Source: Prostheceraeus crozeri | Lineage: Eukaryota; Platyhelminthes; Polycladida; Euryleptidae | DNA length: 64,000 nucleotides | Reading direction: 5' to 3' | Assembly (NCBI GenBank): GCA_907163375.1 | Contig: CAJQUW010016852.1 | Coordinates: 496,001-560,000, forward strand | Shown: positions 22,926 to 35,935 of the stretch, one piece after another | Layout of the letters: the number at the start of each line of letters is the position of its first letter | Numbering within the stretch: position 1 is the stretch's first letter | The notes under the pieces: generated by a model | Databases searched by the model: none | What the model was told of the DNA's origin: nothing | What the model saw: only the letters and a program-made list of their open reading frames with translations | Position numbers and translations under genes: made by a program

Positions 22926-25900
22926 TTTAATTCTTTGCTGGCCAAATATTGCTGACAAGAAGCGACCCTGAATTTCCAATCAAAATTGGCAATTGGTTCA
23001 CAGTTAGCTTATCGAAACTTCGAAGTTTTAGTTCGCAGTAAATTGTAAATACAAGGGGTAAATATCATACACAAGTCTCACAGTTGGCTGTGGCAGATTG
23101 ATAAAAAAGTCGATGACAAGTTTGTTACCCGCTTGTTTGTAGCAAATTGTCCTCAGGAAACAGCGGTTTGCTGTACGATATTGTCAAGAGAAAAAATATT
23201 CATCTGCAACGCTTTCCCACAGGTAATATCCACCTCTTTTTGTATGACTGATAGCTTCAGAACCAAGAAGTGCGATTATTCTTGTACAATTTGAACCATC
23301 GTCTTTCAACCATACCTCGTTATTGGCCGTGTAGAGAATTGCTTGACACTGATTTCTATTAAACTGCGGATGAATTACTTGACAAAAAATTGGTCCCGTA
23401 ACCATAATTCGATACCTAACTTCATCTCTTTGAATATTGCCTTTACTTCTGGTTAGCCACTCCAAGTGCCACTCCTTATCTCATTTCTTCTTTGAAAGCT
23501 TGTGGGCGCATTCCGTCAAGAAAATCGGAGAGTCAGTCATGTATATGGTTATTGCATATACCGACGTCTAATGATTCATCCTGAAGATTTCTTCGACGTG
23601 AGACTGTGACTGAGGTGAGCAGACAATTACTGTCTTCTGGCACATTCTGGAGACGCACGAAGTCTGCTGTTCGGTGCAGTAGAAGCGAAGGCCGAAACGG
23701 CAGGCTTTAGAGCTGGGGTTCTTTCTTGGTTGTTTCTTCGACCGGTTTTGCTTGCACTAACTTGAGAGCTATTCTATTTCTTTATCAGATTGAGCTTCGT
23801 GAGAAGGATTTGGCGCCAAAACGCTTGATGATGGACAATATGCTAACCAGCCTTGGCCTTGTGGCAGTGTTCGCTCAGCGCCTGTGGGATCTGAATTCAA
23901 GTCTAGGCGAGTCAAACTTTTTAAGACTCTCAAAATACATGCACTCTGCATTCTTGCTAAACACTCAGCACGCCCGAAATCGCTTTGTGCGAATGTATTA
24001 TGTCATTAAGCCACATAATATGAGCACATTTAATAAATTCACCAACTGAATATTGACAAAGCTAGCACTGATGCCGCATAATAATTGATCTTCATGCCGA
24101 CAAGTTTGCTGCTTTGTCAAAAATCCCATCTGTAGTGGAAAGAATCTTCCCAATTTTCTCTCGAGAATCGTTAAACATAAATGAAGAATTAATAAAGACC
24201 CCTCTTTTTTCAGTTCAATTGTCAATTCATGACTCCACAGTTGCAATTGTTGGTTGTTCTAAAGCATTGTTTCTTAAACGTTGCTTATTACGGACTAAGC
24301 GCTCACCACAAGTGAACTGAGTGGACTACGACTTATTTAAATACATACGAGCGTATGGATCTATCATGCGCAAAGGCGTCTATCTAATCGTGCTGAAATA
24401 AAATTTGGCATTTTTGTCTCAAATTCAGTCTCTAAGATGATGTCATGTAACTTCTGTATAAAGAATGATCGCGAGTAAGATGCTTCAAGAAATTACGAAA
24501 CATCTAGAAAAGCAGAAAAGGCATTTATGTAGCCTATACATTAACAGCATACAATGCAGTAGCACATCAACTGAGCGAGCCAATTGCAACGACACATTTT
24601 TTAGGCAACCGTGAAAAATCGATAAGCACAGTGCGTCACCCTGCAGATGGATCTTCGACGATAACCGAATCGTACGCTCGTAATTTGCGGTAAAGTAGCG
24701 CTATCATCAACACGTGCAGTTGTGTCAGCGTAGCCTCATATGAAGACAAAATCTGTAGATGCTTCTTAAGCTCATCATATTGAAGAAATACTTCCTCGAC
24801 TCAAAGGCAACCTCACCGCATTAATAAACCAAATCAAAGACAGTGGAAGACGTCTGTGGACCAAATCCGCCATTGATTAGGCGTTTTACACCAAAAGCAA
24901 TCAATGTTTCACATTAACTTCGCGGACTAAACTGACTTGTTCATCGATGAACTTCACTTTGCTCGATCAGAAGCTTAAAACCACCTGATCGCTACCAGTA
25001 TATAGGGAATTTATTCTATTAGTAACAAGAAATCTGAAAATTAGACACGTTTATGAGCTCTGATTTCAGCTCAATCTTTAGATTCTACTCACTTCAGTCG
25101 AAAAATCATGAAGGAATCTCTTTCCGGAAATACAACTCCTATTTAGGTTCATCAATATTTTCACAGTAATAATTTCTGATTAGCATGAAAATCGTATTCG
25201 CCTGGTTTAGTCATCATTAAGCGTGCGCAGAGCACACGACTCCATCAATAGTGATCACAGCAGCTACAAATGACACTAAAAACATTATGAATAAAATATA
25301 ATGCTGATGCTGAGATGTAGGGAAGCACTTGATGCGACCATTTCAGATACTCAGTTATAATTTAGGTATTTGGTACAAATAATTGTTTCGTGAAGGAGAA
25401 TGTCAATTTTCATTTATCACAGAAATTACCACTAAAATAATTTGAATATGAAGAACATGACAAAAAGTTTAAATCAGAAACTATTGAACGAAGTTTCAAT
25501 GCATTGCATTGTTCGCTCATTATATTTTCTGCAAAACAATGGCTAGAGAAAGTTCTTGATTTAATAGTAATATATATAATATTACTACAGCAATAGTAAT
25601 ATAGCTTTACAATTGCCTGATCACCATTTTGCATTGGCACTACAACTACTGAACGTGTCCAATCATATGTGGTTTGAAAGTCACATTATTCTATTTTTTC
25701 ACTTGAAAATTCTTGGATGCGCTGAAATCTGTACGTATAACAAAATGTGAATAGTATTAGAATCTATTACTGATTTTCAAGTCTGAGAAGAAAAAGCCAC
25801 AAAAACAATAGTTTTTCAGTCATTAACTGATTTTAGCTGTGAAAAGCACCAACCCTCGTATTGCGACGCCGTCAAAGATATCTGACACTGACAGTAACAG

Positions 25901-28900
25901 ATATTTTCTAGGAAGCTTTTCTGTGAAAATTTTATTGAAATACTAAAATTTTCAAGTTTCTATTGAAAATAATAAAATGTAGAAAGGAAACAAACTGAAA
26001 TTAAATAAAAAATCAAAGTTAGGAAATGACACGGATTCTTGAAATCTTTAACTCTTGCTAGCTCAAAACCATCCGAAAAGAATTTGCATTAGCTAATATT
26101 CACTTGCCCCTCAACAGGCGTTACTTGTACATACACGTGCTCACATTAGATTACAAGATTCATAATAATAATCAACAAGATCAAACCTTAACATGTTGCT
26201 TGAAGTTATAATAGACGGAGATATTCTAGAAGTTCAAATATCTGAAACGTCAGTTATACGTAAAATACGCAAGCTCCAAGAGAAGAACTCGCGAGGCTTG
26301 ACTTTCTTGAATTTGTCGAATTCCTCCCGCATATATAGATTGGAATTAAAATTATGCACTAACTGTTCAGAAAATCAAGAAGTCGGAATTGTAATTAGCT
26401 AAGAAAATCATATTCTTCCAGGTAATTCGGTGAAGGAAGGCTTCCTGAGAATGCTGGCATGTAGATCGACATTCAAATTACATTTACCACGATCATGCCG
26501 CATGTTCAGTGATGCGTACAAATACTATGATAATCAAGTGATGCTGTACCGTGACAAGAAACATTGAAAGGAGACAACAAATCAAAACTGCAGATGAGAA
26601 CAATGCAAAAATACCTCAAAGGACAATTACAGACCTTACTTCACGCAGGTGAGAGAAAGGTAGGCCTACTACAGGAGATTTTTAACGTTACTTTAACAAT
26701 GTCTTTTAAACAAGATCTAAGACATTTTTCTAACAGGATTAGTGCAGAGCTTTCAATACTTTGTAAAGATTTTCAGACCCAAAAAGGTCTGAAAGTGTAC
26801 AAATTTCGAGTCCTGTCTTCAGCAGGGATGAGAATGCAAGAAAATGAAAACTCCGTTAACACTTGCATTGGAGAGGTCTGAATTCGTGAAGTGTATAATC
26901 AGAATAACCAACAGTGATTAAAAAATCCGCAAGTTCGGAAAATCAGTGCGATTATCATCCTTGCTTTAAAGTGCATAATGATCCATGTGTAATTTGATTG
27001 GGTAGAAAATAATGTCCTAAGATGGACTGTAAATGGATGAGGCAAAGCTGTCGTTTGAGAGCTTTCAATACAGGATCAGAATTTAGCATGTATTTAATTC
27101 ACTCTGACCCCAAAAGATTTATCCTCTGAGAAACTGGATCATTGTCGAATATTCATCGGTCAATGTGAAAACATTGTAGAACGATTTTGCATGATTGTGG
27201 AGACATTATGGAGGAAGCAGAGAGTTTCAAGGATTATCGATGCCTACTCGTACATGTACAGTCGATGTAAGCAACACCGATATCATTTTCCGACACAGTA
27301 TCAGTGAATTATAGATGAATTATACATTGATATCCATAGAATTCGTTGCTGTTCCACAATCCGGAAAAATGTATTTCAACATTGGATTAACGAAGTGTTC
27401 GACTGCTAGATGAATTGAACAATGTGTCCTTTGAGCCTACATCAACAACTGTCATTTTGAAGTCTGCCTATCAATCTTCAAAAAATGCTAGCTGTGCCAA
27501 ATGTTAATTCTGAAAGGTTTGTATTTGTTAATATGTTCATTGTGAAAAAAAGTCAATGCTTATATCCTAATGCGTTAGTATCTAAGACATCTATTACTTA
27601 GATATCTAAGACGAATCAACAATTTTGTTAATTACAGGATAACTTGAAAATTCTTTAATATTCGCATTTCAATCTTTAGAAATGAATATGAGTTCGTAAA
27701 AAGAAGAATTTCAGTTAGATATACTAATATCATTCCACCTTTTCTCATTTTCCTGAACGTGTCAAAATAGCAGACAGTAGTCATGTCACACGAATTCTCA
27801 TTATGTTAAAAGAGAATAGTTGACATTACAGTGATATTCAATGGGGAATTTGAAGAAAATTTCTCCTGCTTTTGATTTTCAGATGACGTCAACATTTTCC
27901 TGTTACATCAGTAATGTAGGCGAAGAAATACTCATCATTATAATTTCTTACATACCGCAAATCACATCACTTTGAGAAAAAATACGAAATAAATAGGCTA
28001 ACATTCAAAAATTGAATTCAAAATGTCTGAGGTTTAGTTATTTTTAGCAGGCTAGTGCCTAAAGCTTGTCTTGATTTAAAATTAATTAATTATTATTTAA
28101 GTCTGAAATAATATTTAGGCCTGCTTCCACGAACCTTCAGAGACTACTGACTTTCTGGCTAAAATTTCAACAGAAACCTAGGTTTTTGATGTTACTGAAA
28201 ACGTTTTTGTCATCTAAATTCCAGTTGCGGCCTTCTCTTGGACAGTTTTATCAAAAATTAGTTTCATGACCATTTTGATCTGGAACCCGCTGAATGATCA
28301 CGCTTCAAAAAAATCACACTCCCCTTGCATCTAACGAAGGTGTGCATAATTTCACTATAATCAACTTAATCAAAACTTAATCCACGCTGAGGATTCAGAA
28401 GCCAAGCGGAAAACAGAACACTAAATCAAATTGATCCATGCCTTTATGCTTGATCCAAAGAGGCAGTATTCAGCTCTCGCTTCCATTTTGTTCTGAGATG
28501 TTCCTCGTTTCATTAAAGCCATCGATGCGATGTAATGTTTAAGAGCTTACAATCCACTCATAACCATTACATAACACACGGATAAAAGCATTATGATAGA
28601 ATGGTCAGAATACATTATCGTGCGTGGATTCCTTCATATCTGAAGTCGATATAACTTCAATAGATACATGTATACAATACAAGTATGCTTCTTCTCTCAT
28701 GCGACATCTAAAAACCGAAACCAAATGTCAGGCTTCACATTAAGCGGCTAACATTAAGCTGATATTAATGATCTCTGCTGCAATGCATAATCAGTACTTT
28801 TGCCCAGCAATTGCTACGCAACAATTCATTTCAATATATTACACCCTGCGACAAAACCGTTACGTCACTCTGAACTTTACAGTGACAAACGTGATTTTGT

Positions 28901-30388
28901 GTTTGCAAATTACATCCACAATTGCAATTCGAAACACCAGTTACCACCTACAGGCATACTAGCTACTATGTTAGGAAGGAAAATGATTTGAATTTGTTCA
29001 TATTTTCTCGAAACTCGATTTTAACCAGGGAAACTGAAAAATACAAACGTTACTTTTGTGTCGCTCTCAACATTCAAAAATAGGATAGTAGGCGGTAGAA
29101 TAGAATGTTACTTAAATGTCTAAGCAATTTGTTGAACTCTATTGGGTTCCGCCTCAACTGAAGTAAATAATGCTCAACAGACATTTACTAGCATCAAAAA
29201 ACATTAAACAATCAATAGATCATTCATGAGAACATCGAGAAGTCGGCATGAAATATATTCGTAAGCAAATGATCATTCTCAACAGCTTTTTTTTCTTGCA
29301 TTTATTAGCTAACTATCAGTTTGTGTAAAGTTTATTAAGTTACTTAAATGATGTAAAAAGACTAAATCACCTACTGTAGTTGAATATTCTTTATAATATC
29401 GAATCATAATCAAAGAGCACAACATTACTTCAGTCAGTCGGTCTTCTCAAGATATAAACAAGCAGTTTAACATTCTCCTACCGAATGACCGGTTAACAAT
29501 ATGGGCTCAACTTTCACGTTTTTTACTTTATCATTTGTACAATTTAAGCAAGTTCAGTCGAAACTTTGCATGATGTCAATAGTTGCGGCAACTGTTCTAT
29601 GATGTATGACTATAATCCGTATTTTTCGGAAGCAATGTCACCTTATCTGACGGCTCCGTTATTTCCCACAACCATCTCAATTAACCAAGCTATCTTTGAT
29701 TCGTACATATCACAGTTGCCGCATGAGAACAAGTCTATTTTGTATGGAAATTCTTTGGAAGAAGCACCATATTGATATCTAAGGGAGAAATAATCATTGA
29801 AGTGATTTGATAAAATTTTCTGGAATGGTTGTTGGATGTGTCAATAACATCACCAGATGATCAAAATTTCATGAAGTTCAAGGAAGATTGTAATTGGCGT
29901 GGAATCATTGCAGAACGTTGAGGACAATGTCTTAGTTCCCTTCAGTGAATTAACCCGTGCCCCAAAGAGCTCTTTAGTAAAGATGAGCGATCCTACCCGA
30001 ACCCCAAAGCTCGGGCTTAGTGTAAATAATTTTGGTACGGTCTAGTCGAATTAAATTATCTGTGATCACAAGCCCGGATTCGGGTTGGTCGGGTTTGAGC
30101 AGAACAAACTTTGGTAAACTCTTGGAATATGTGAATAATATCTTCTCTGAAACGGTGGTGAAACTTCATCTTTATAGGTAGTGCCATGGTCAGTTCAATG
30201 CATTTCATGAAAATTTGATCTATAATCATGCTATTTCTTTATGGTTGAAAAAACGGGGACATCCTTTTACCATAGAATACTTGCGGCCGCGCATATTTGA
30301 AATTTTTTAATTTCCATGAACGACTTCAATAAATGACCAAGAACAAGCTCCGAATTGCAGAAAATAGAAGGTGGATAACAAAGAAAGG
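22926..30388. other. Long AT-rich spacer, no supported gene
   Basis: About 7.4 kb without a recognisable domain, RNA gene or clear repeat. Frames at 23726-24049, 26564-26881 and 29566-29775 look incidental. The 93-codon minus frame at 23184-23465 is listed separately because its composition is more protein-like. If a host exon lies here I cannot recognise it. Confidence 0.45.
23184..23465 (-). other. Unassigned 93-codon ORF
   Basis: The frame has balanced composition with aromatic and Gly-rich stretches (AILYTANNEVWLKDDG and TKRGGYYLWESVADEYF), which is more protein-like than most chance frames nearby. I recognise no family. An in-frame TGA precedes it, and no neighbouring frame clearly extends it. 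It could be an exon or transposon fragment, or chance. Confidence 0.2.
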
Positions 30389-31808
30389 TATCGCTCAATA
30401 ATTACGTAACCGCTTTTTTCGAGCTTTTGAACCCCCTCCCCCCAAAGGTGGTCCCGTAATCGCCGTCGGGACTCCCTCCCTAAGCGACACCGACTACGCA
30501 ATCGCCGGTCCATCCCTCCTCCATTGAAGGTCGAATTTTTCGCAATTCCCGTTGTGATTGCGATCATAAGACTTAAGCCTCATATTAAATTTGAAAGGTC
30601 GATAGGTCTATGTTTACAGGGTATAGTTAAGACTTACGTGCTGCGTAGTATCCTCCTTTCAATAAGCTTTATCAAGGAATGGGAATTTTGACATACACTG
30701 ATAAATTTGCATTTGCACGTGTATATGCATGTTAGGAATTCGTGTCGCAGCCACTGAATTGGAAACCCCTGAAGATTTTTTATTATTAAAAATGATTTTG
30801 GCGAGACAGCAATTGGGATTGAAATCAGAAATATCGGAAATATTTACCAGATTTTACAATAGAATATATGCATTCTGTCAAACATGAGTTATAAAACTGA
30901 CGTTACAATCTAATTCACTTAACTTAATGCAATGTCTTTCAATCATGCTTTTATTTTGCATGTACGCAACATCCTTTTGTGTAAATTTTGAATTTCATGC
31001 ACGGATATTTCAATCCAACATCGAAAAGACACATTCGTTTGTTTAGATTTCTTTTCGAATGGTAACCGTTGAAAACCGAAGATTTGGATTGATTAAATTG
31101 CATTACTTCTAAGAACAAAGTAAATTAATCGAGAATTGGAGAACAATTGATTATATAAACAAATTAGACTGCGACTTTTCAGTTTTGCAACCCTTATTTG
31201 ATCAATTGTGTTGTCTGTTTTCACGAATTACATATGCATTGTTGGTTCTGAAATTTCTATTTTAATGAAAATAAGATTTATACCTCCAGAATAATGAAAA
31301 TAAGGCCAAAATTTCTCGATATTGTATGTATTGCCGACGTTTCGGACGTTCGTCCTTTGTCAAGGCACAAGAGCAATTCACAAAAGTATGGGAATTGCCC
31401 CCATACTTTTGTGAATTGCTCTTGTGCCTTGACAAAGGACGAACGTCCGAAACGTCGGCAATACATACAATATCGAGAAATTTTGGCCTTATTTTCATTA
31501 TTCTGGAGGTATAAATCTTATTTTCAAATAATGAATCCCAAGCACCTCCTGCTCACGGCTCTTTTGTATATTTTAATGAAGTCAAAAATCAGTAAAAAGT
31601 CTGGCCAATGTACGAAAGCATCTAAGGAACAGAATACCAGAATGCTAAACTGCTGTTAATAGAAATTTAACAACAAAAATAATCATTTTTTTTCTCCCAA
31701 CGCTGTCGTAACTGCTGCCTCAAACCTGCCTCCCATTCGTAATTGCCCATAAAGTCCGGCAAACCCTCCCCCTAGGCGATTACATAATTCTTGAACGACC
31801 CCTTGCTC
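30389..31808. mobile_element. MITE-like region with GTCGTTCA-type ends
   Basis: The left edge (about 30389-30480) reads CGCTCAATAATTACGTAACCGC, then C-rich text CCCCCTCCCCCC and CCGTAATCGCC. The right edge, inverted (about 31808-31700), reads GGTCGTTCAAGAATTATG, then AATCGCC, GGGGGAGGG and a second AATTACG. The two ends are diverged versions of one another in inverted orientation. Such termini are common on invertebrate MITEs. I cannot name the superfamily or see a target duplication. The palindrome at 31267-31525 lies inside. Confidence 0.4.
31267..31525. repeat. Near-perfect palindrome, 126-bp arms, 7-base loop
   Basis: Arms 31267-31392 and 31400-31525 are reverse complements with the loop AATTGCC between them. 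Both strands therefore encode almost the same peptide. Each arm, read outward from the centre, contains TGCC, TTGACAAA, GGACG-AA-CGTCC, GAAAC, GTC, GGCA. This is a type I hammerhead layout with a mutated 5' core (TTGACAAA for CTGATGA), the same family as the inverted repeat at 3.1-3.7 kb. Sequence this symmetric is normally unstable or rapidly lost, so a recent origin or an assembly inversion artefact should both be considered. Confidence 0.9.
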
Positions 31809-33345
31809 AGTCTTCCCAGTACGCAGTGGCGCAATTTTTCGCGCCTAACTGAAATGACTTAGGAGACTAGCAATCGTGGGGTGAACTCCACACCTACTAC
31901 TTCAGGATGATCACACCGTGCACTACTATTCCTGGGAAGCATGCCACATACCCTGTTAGCAAAAAAATTGTAAAAAACAACAGCTAAGTTAATCAATAAT
32001 ACCTATTCAAAACTGATATTCAGACATCATAATGAGAGGTTTGATTTTACTTGTGCGATTCAGATGCCTATTTTTCAGCAATCTCCACGGACCGCGTGGA
32101 TGGCCCTGCGGGTCTTCTTAGGCGGGTTGTACCTAATGCAGCAGCAGAAACAACAGAACCACATACACCCATGGAAAATATGAGTAGAAAACAACTATTA
32201 GCAAGCAGCAAGCTTAAATTCATGAAACACAACGCTGTCTAATAAAGCATTGAAGTATCTAAATATACATCAGTCCTTCTTCGGAATCTTGGACAGGCCG
32301 ATCATTGGCATTTCACAGGCTTTCCGTTTTTGAACGCTTTGAGTTACTCGAACCGATTTTTTTTCCTTTTTCTTTTGTAGCTGCCCCTGTACCTTCCGCA
32401 AGGCTCCCATCTCTTCGTCACGGCTGGCAGTTCTCTCTGTGCGCTGAGCAACAACTGGTGAGCTGCCTCCTTCTCTTTCAACTTCGCTTCGATTTCTTTC
32501 TCCTTCTGCAACAGCTGCTCCTCGAGACTCGAAATCCGCTTGCTGCACTTCTTTTCTATCTGGACTTCGGCAATAAGGGATGCCTCCAATTCCTTCGCAC
32601 GCTTCCTTTCTTCTTCTGCTGCTTCATCTTTTAATATTTGGCAATAGGAAGTGTGGGCATTATTGCACATGCTAATCAAGGATGCAGTCACAGAAAGCGA
32701 GGCTGGAGTCCACTTCCTTGATTCCATGCAGGAACGCGACACAATCAATGCCTTGACAGTGGCTGGCTTGAGTAGTGAGCGCTTCTTTGTCACCGTGTCG
32801 TTCAGTGAACTAAACACACGCTCGAGCTAGTCACAAGTCACAATTGATATTAAGTCTGAAGAAAAAGAGAGTTTGAACACAGCACTCACAGCCTCACGAC
32901 CTATAAGGAAGAAAATGACGTGCATTTAAAATGTAGGAGCAAAAAATTATGTGCTGCTCATTGCTAAATATGAATTGCTGCATGTGTGGAAAAAGCTTAA
33001 ATGGGCAGCAAGTCATCAACGATAAACAGGAAATAGGATATCTATACGAGTGCAGAGCATGGGAAATCAGAAAATAGTGATAAGTCAATAATCACATTCA
33101 GTCATATTCATGCAAAGTAGCAACTTCGAAAGTAATAAACATGCATTTTTCAATAAATTGTGTGCCTAGGAAAAGTACAGCAAATTTGCATGTTAATAAA
33201 TCAGAGAGTTTTTACTGAGATCTGACAATCTGTTTGTCCCAAAATTCGCATTTCACTCAAATATTTTCGCGCCTTGCCCACAGAATTCGCGCATTCGCGC
33301 CTCTGATGGCAAAATTCGCGCCTGACTGGGAAGATTGGCCTTGCT
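31803..33345 (-). mobile_element. Degenerate hAT element with transposase remnant
   Basis: The ends are diverged inverted repeats. The left reads CTTGCTCAGTCTTCCCAGT; the right, inverted, reads CAAGGCCAATCTTCCCAGTC. Both flank TTTTCGCGCC motifs (left near 31838; right near 33266, 33291 and 33316), which look like subterminal transposase sites. Between them on the minus strand lies a hAT dimerisation-domain remnant. No target duplication is clear. The left end touches the MITE-like region, so one of the two may be inserted beside the other. Confidence 0.5.
32270..32832 (-). pseudogene. hAT transposase C-terminus with coiled-coil tail
   Basis: The frame opens with ERVFSSLNDTVTKKRSLL and TVKALI, matching the C-terminal hAT dimerisation signature (E-R-x-F-S-x-L-N ... 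T-x-x-R-x-x-L-x-x-x-T-V-x-x-L). About 30 residues later comes a Glu/Lys/Ala-rich segment (DEAAEEERKRAKELEASL, then EEQLLQKEKEIEAKLKEKEA) with strong coiled-coil character. A frameshift near 32350 switches to a frame ending in SKIPKKD and a stop at 32270. An in-frame TAG lies just upstream of the conserved block and the catalytic core is missing, so this is a fragment. The plus-strand frame at 32305-32634 is its shadow. Confidence 0.55.
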
Positions 33346-35875
33346 CTAATCTCATTGCACTCTGTCAATCTTCATGACAGGAATATACACGACTAATCAG
33401 ACATCGAGCATGCATCTTCATCAGCATTGCAACCAAAATATTCTGAATAACTTCGTATTGGCTGTGCTGTTGTCCGCACTCGACTTTGTGACCAGTATTG
33501 ACGTGGATTCGAGTCCAGACATGTGTGTATCTTATGAATGACATTTTGAATTGAAGCCTTTCAAGTTGTAATACATCGATCATTCAGCGTAGGCCTAAAC
33601 TGCTTAACAATAGTTCAATTAGTGACAACGACGTATTGTGAAAAGAGAAGGATATAACAATAGCAACAAATTGGGCATAATCGACAATTGTCTATTTGGT
33701 TGTGTTACTCGAGTTCCAGCAGCTTTAATAGCTGACATTACAAATCAAACAAACATCACAATGCTACGATCTTATGACCCACACTGCTCATGTGGCTCCT
33801 ATGTTTGTACTGCTGCAAAGTGAGAGTAGCAGCTAAATCTTGCGATGTCTTCTCCGATCACACAACGCGCAGTTTTTCCATCAAACACTATGTGTCTCCA
33901 CCACTGCATTCGAACTTTTAAGTGATTGGGTGAGTGAACGAGGTTTCGATTTGCTCACTGACGAACGAGTGAACGGAGTTTTATAGTAATTACCGCTGAA
34001 ATAGATGAATAAAATGCAGTTCATGAAGAACGAACTGAACTGATGCTTTTCTAAGTTTCCTAAAAGGATCCTATTGACTTTTCTCTCTTCGGGCGATGTT
34101 TGAAATAAAATTATGGACTCTGTTTTAAGTATGAAGTATGTTGTGGGAAGAACCAAGTAAGCTGATGTTCAGTTCAATTTTTTTTTTACTTTAGAGGATA
34201 TATTTCGATCCATACTCATAGTAACAATTTATGAGAGAGCACACAAGAAAATTACTAAAAATTTAATTTCAATCATTTTAGAAAATCGTCGGAAAGTTTG
34301 ACATACACACTGCAAGCATCAACATGTGTGGAATTTTCAAAATACGCTATTTTCTTCACAAAAAGAATGAAGTCCTTCATGTACCTTTGCTCGATGAATA
34401 TTATTACGCCTCCTCAAGTTGATAAATTTATCTGCTGCCATTTTAGTGTTCTGTTGAGGTATTTTCAAATTTAGAATCATTAAATTCAACTTCGTTTGTA
34501 CTTATTAAGTTGATGAGTCATGTTTAAACAGAAAGTTCATCTTTATGTCGAAATCTTGACCGCTTTTATGAATTGCTGCCTCACATAGCAAACACACATG
34601 ACAGAAAGTAAAAATTCTATTCAGTCATATTGAACTACTTATTTTTCAAATCAGGCGGGACTCAGAAGTAGTACATCCTTGCAAAAAAGACCGGAGTTCA
34701 CGAGTCTTATGCAGCTCCAAGAAGACGAAAACAATGAACTCTGTATAGTGATCTTATAGTGATGACAATTCTTGCGTTTAATTTTCAAACTAGTGAAGAA
34801 TCTAAGCGCTTTCGCAGTCAAGTTGGCATTAATCCAAAAGGCTGCCTTTTAACAAAACATGCACAGCACACGTTATAGTGACAATGCTTGAGTATATTGA
34901 ATACTGAACATATGCATGAATTTGTGTGAATAAACATACTTAATATGATGCAATAATATAACTGAATGAGTCTTCGAATATTTAAGCTGACTATTTCTGA
35001 GATAGATTGTCTATTACGCCTTTGTTGTAGAAAAATGTTCACAAATGTAAATATGAACAGCTAAACGAAAAAAAGAAATGTTTTGAACATGACAGAGTGG
35101 AGACACACAGTACACACACTGTATACTAAATAATAGTGATAATAAGTTTGAAGCATTTGCTTTTGTGCTTTCTATGGTCGGTAAGCGCAAGTCCCTTATC
35201 TTTTTAAAATTCGACAAAAACATTGCCATTACAGTCTTGCAAAGTGAAAGGAAAACAGCTAGGAGAACAGACTTCAGTCTTTGAAATAAACGATGAACTG
35301 AACGGCTTAACGCAGTTAAAATGAATGGCGAGTTGGGTGAACTACCAAAATCGCTTCGTTCGAATGCATTGGTCGCCAACCTCTGACGCATAATTGAAAT
35401 TTCACTAATACATAAAGCTGAACTAATCGTGAAGGGTAATATTGATTATCACATTATCAACATTGGCTTGTTCATCGTTTTAAAATTCATCTAATCTTTC
35501 TATCAATCAACATGTCTTTGCAAAACATTTGAATACTGGACACAGACAAGAAAAAATAAAAAGTCACAAGAAATGAACCATGATAATATATGCAGTGCAA
35601 TGCATACTCTCTTTTTTAACTACAATTATACAGGGAGATACCAGCTCGCATGGAGACCGATTCTTCAAAAGTCACACATGCTTGGTATTTGAAAAACTTC
35701 AAAATATGCTACTTTATCCTTCATGCATTACAAAAAAAATCATCCTTTTTGCCGAGTCTCTCGAGTACCTAGAAATAATAACATGCTTGCTTGCTATGCA
35801 ATTCTAATTTCAATTTTCGAAGGGTTGTGTCTAATTTTATAATTTAAATGCCTAGGAAACAAAATTTGATCAATA
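33346..35875. other. No gene; possible diverged dispersed repeat at 33.9 and 35.3 kb
   Basis: No coding motif. At 33906-33990 (plus) and about 35290-35385 (minus) short related strings occur (GCATTCGAAC, GTGAGTGAACGA-like, CGTTTATTT/AATAAA-like, CAGTTCATC/CAGTTCATGAA). Related strings appear near 60.01 kb after a tRNA-like SINE head and at 61.42-61.51 kb (minus). They may be bodies of one SINE family, but similarity is too patchy to define ends. The 125-codon minus frame at 35014-35391 overlaps one of them and is not a gene I can support. Confidence 0.35.
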
Positions 35876-35878
35876 AAA

Positions 35879-35935
35879 GGCCTGACCCCGTTCAATGGGG
35901 ACAAGGACGAGAAGCGGGGAAGTAAGTAAGTAAAA
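35879..35935 (+). mobile_element. LINE 3' terminus fragment with GTAA tail
   Basis: CTGACCCCGTTCAATGGGG then ACAAGGACGAGAAGCGGGG and AAGTAAGTAAGTAAAA match the last about 50 bases and tail of the LINE fragment at 22.6-22.9 kb. This is a second, extremely 5'-truncated insertion of the same family. Confidence 0.7.

Noticed and set aside
31262-31659. Genes encoding 78- and 121-codon peptides sharing MKIRPKFLDIVCIADVS
   Set aside because: The identical peptides on opposite strands are a consequence of the palindrome, not evidence of coding.
32305-32634. 109-codon plus-strand frame
   Set aside because: Antisense shadow of the Glu/Lys-rich hAT tail; its Phe/Leu/Ser/Arg composition is what reverse reading of that coiled coil gives.
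35014-35391. 125-codon minus-strand frame
   Set aside because: Overlaps a dispersed repeat-like sequence, has no domain, and composition is typical of AT-rich noncoding DNA.
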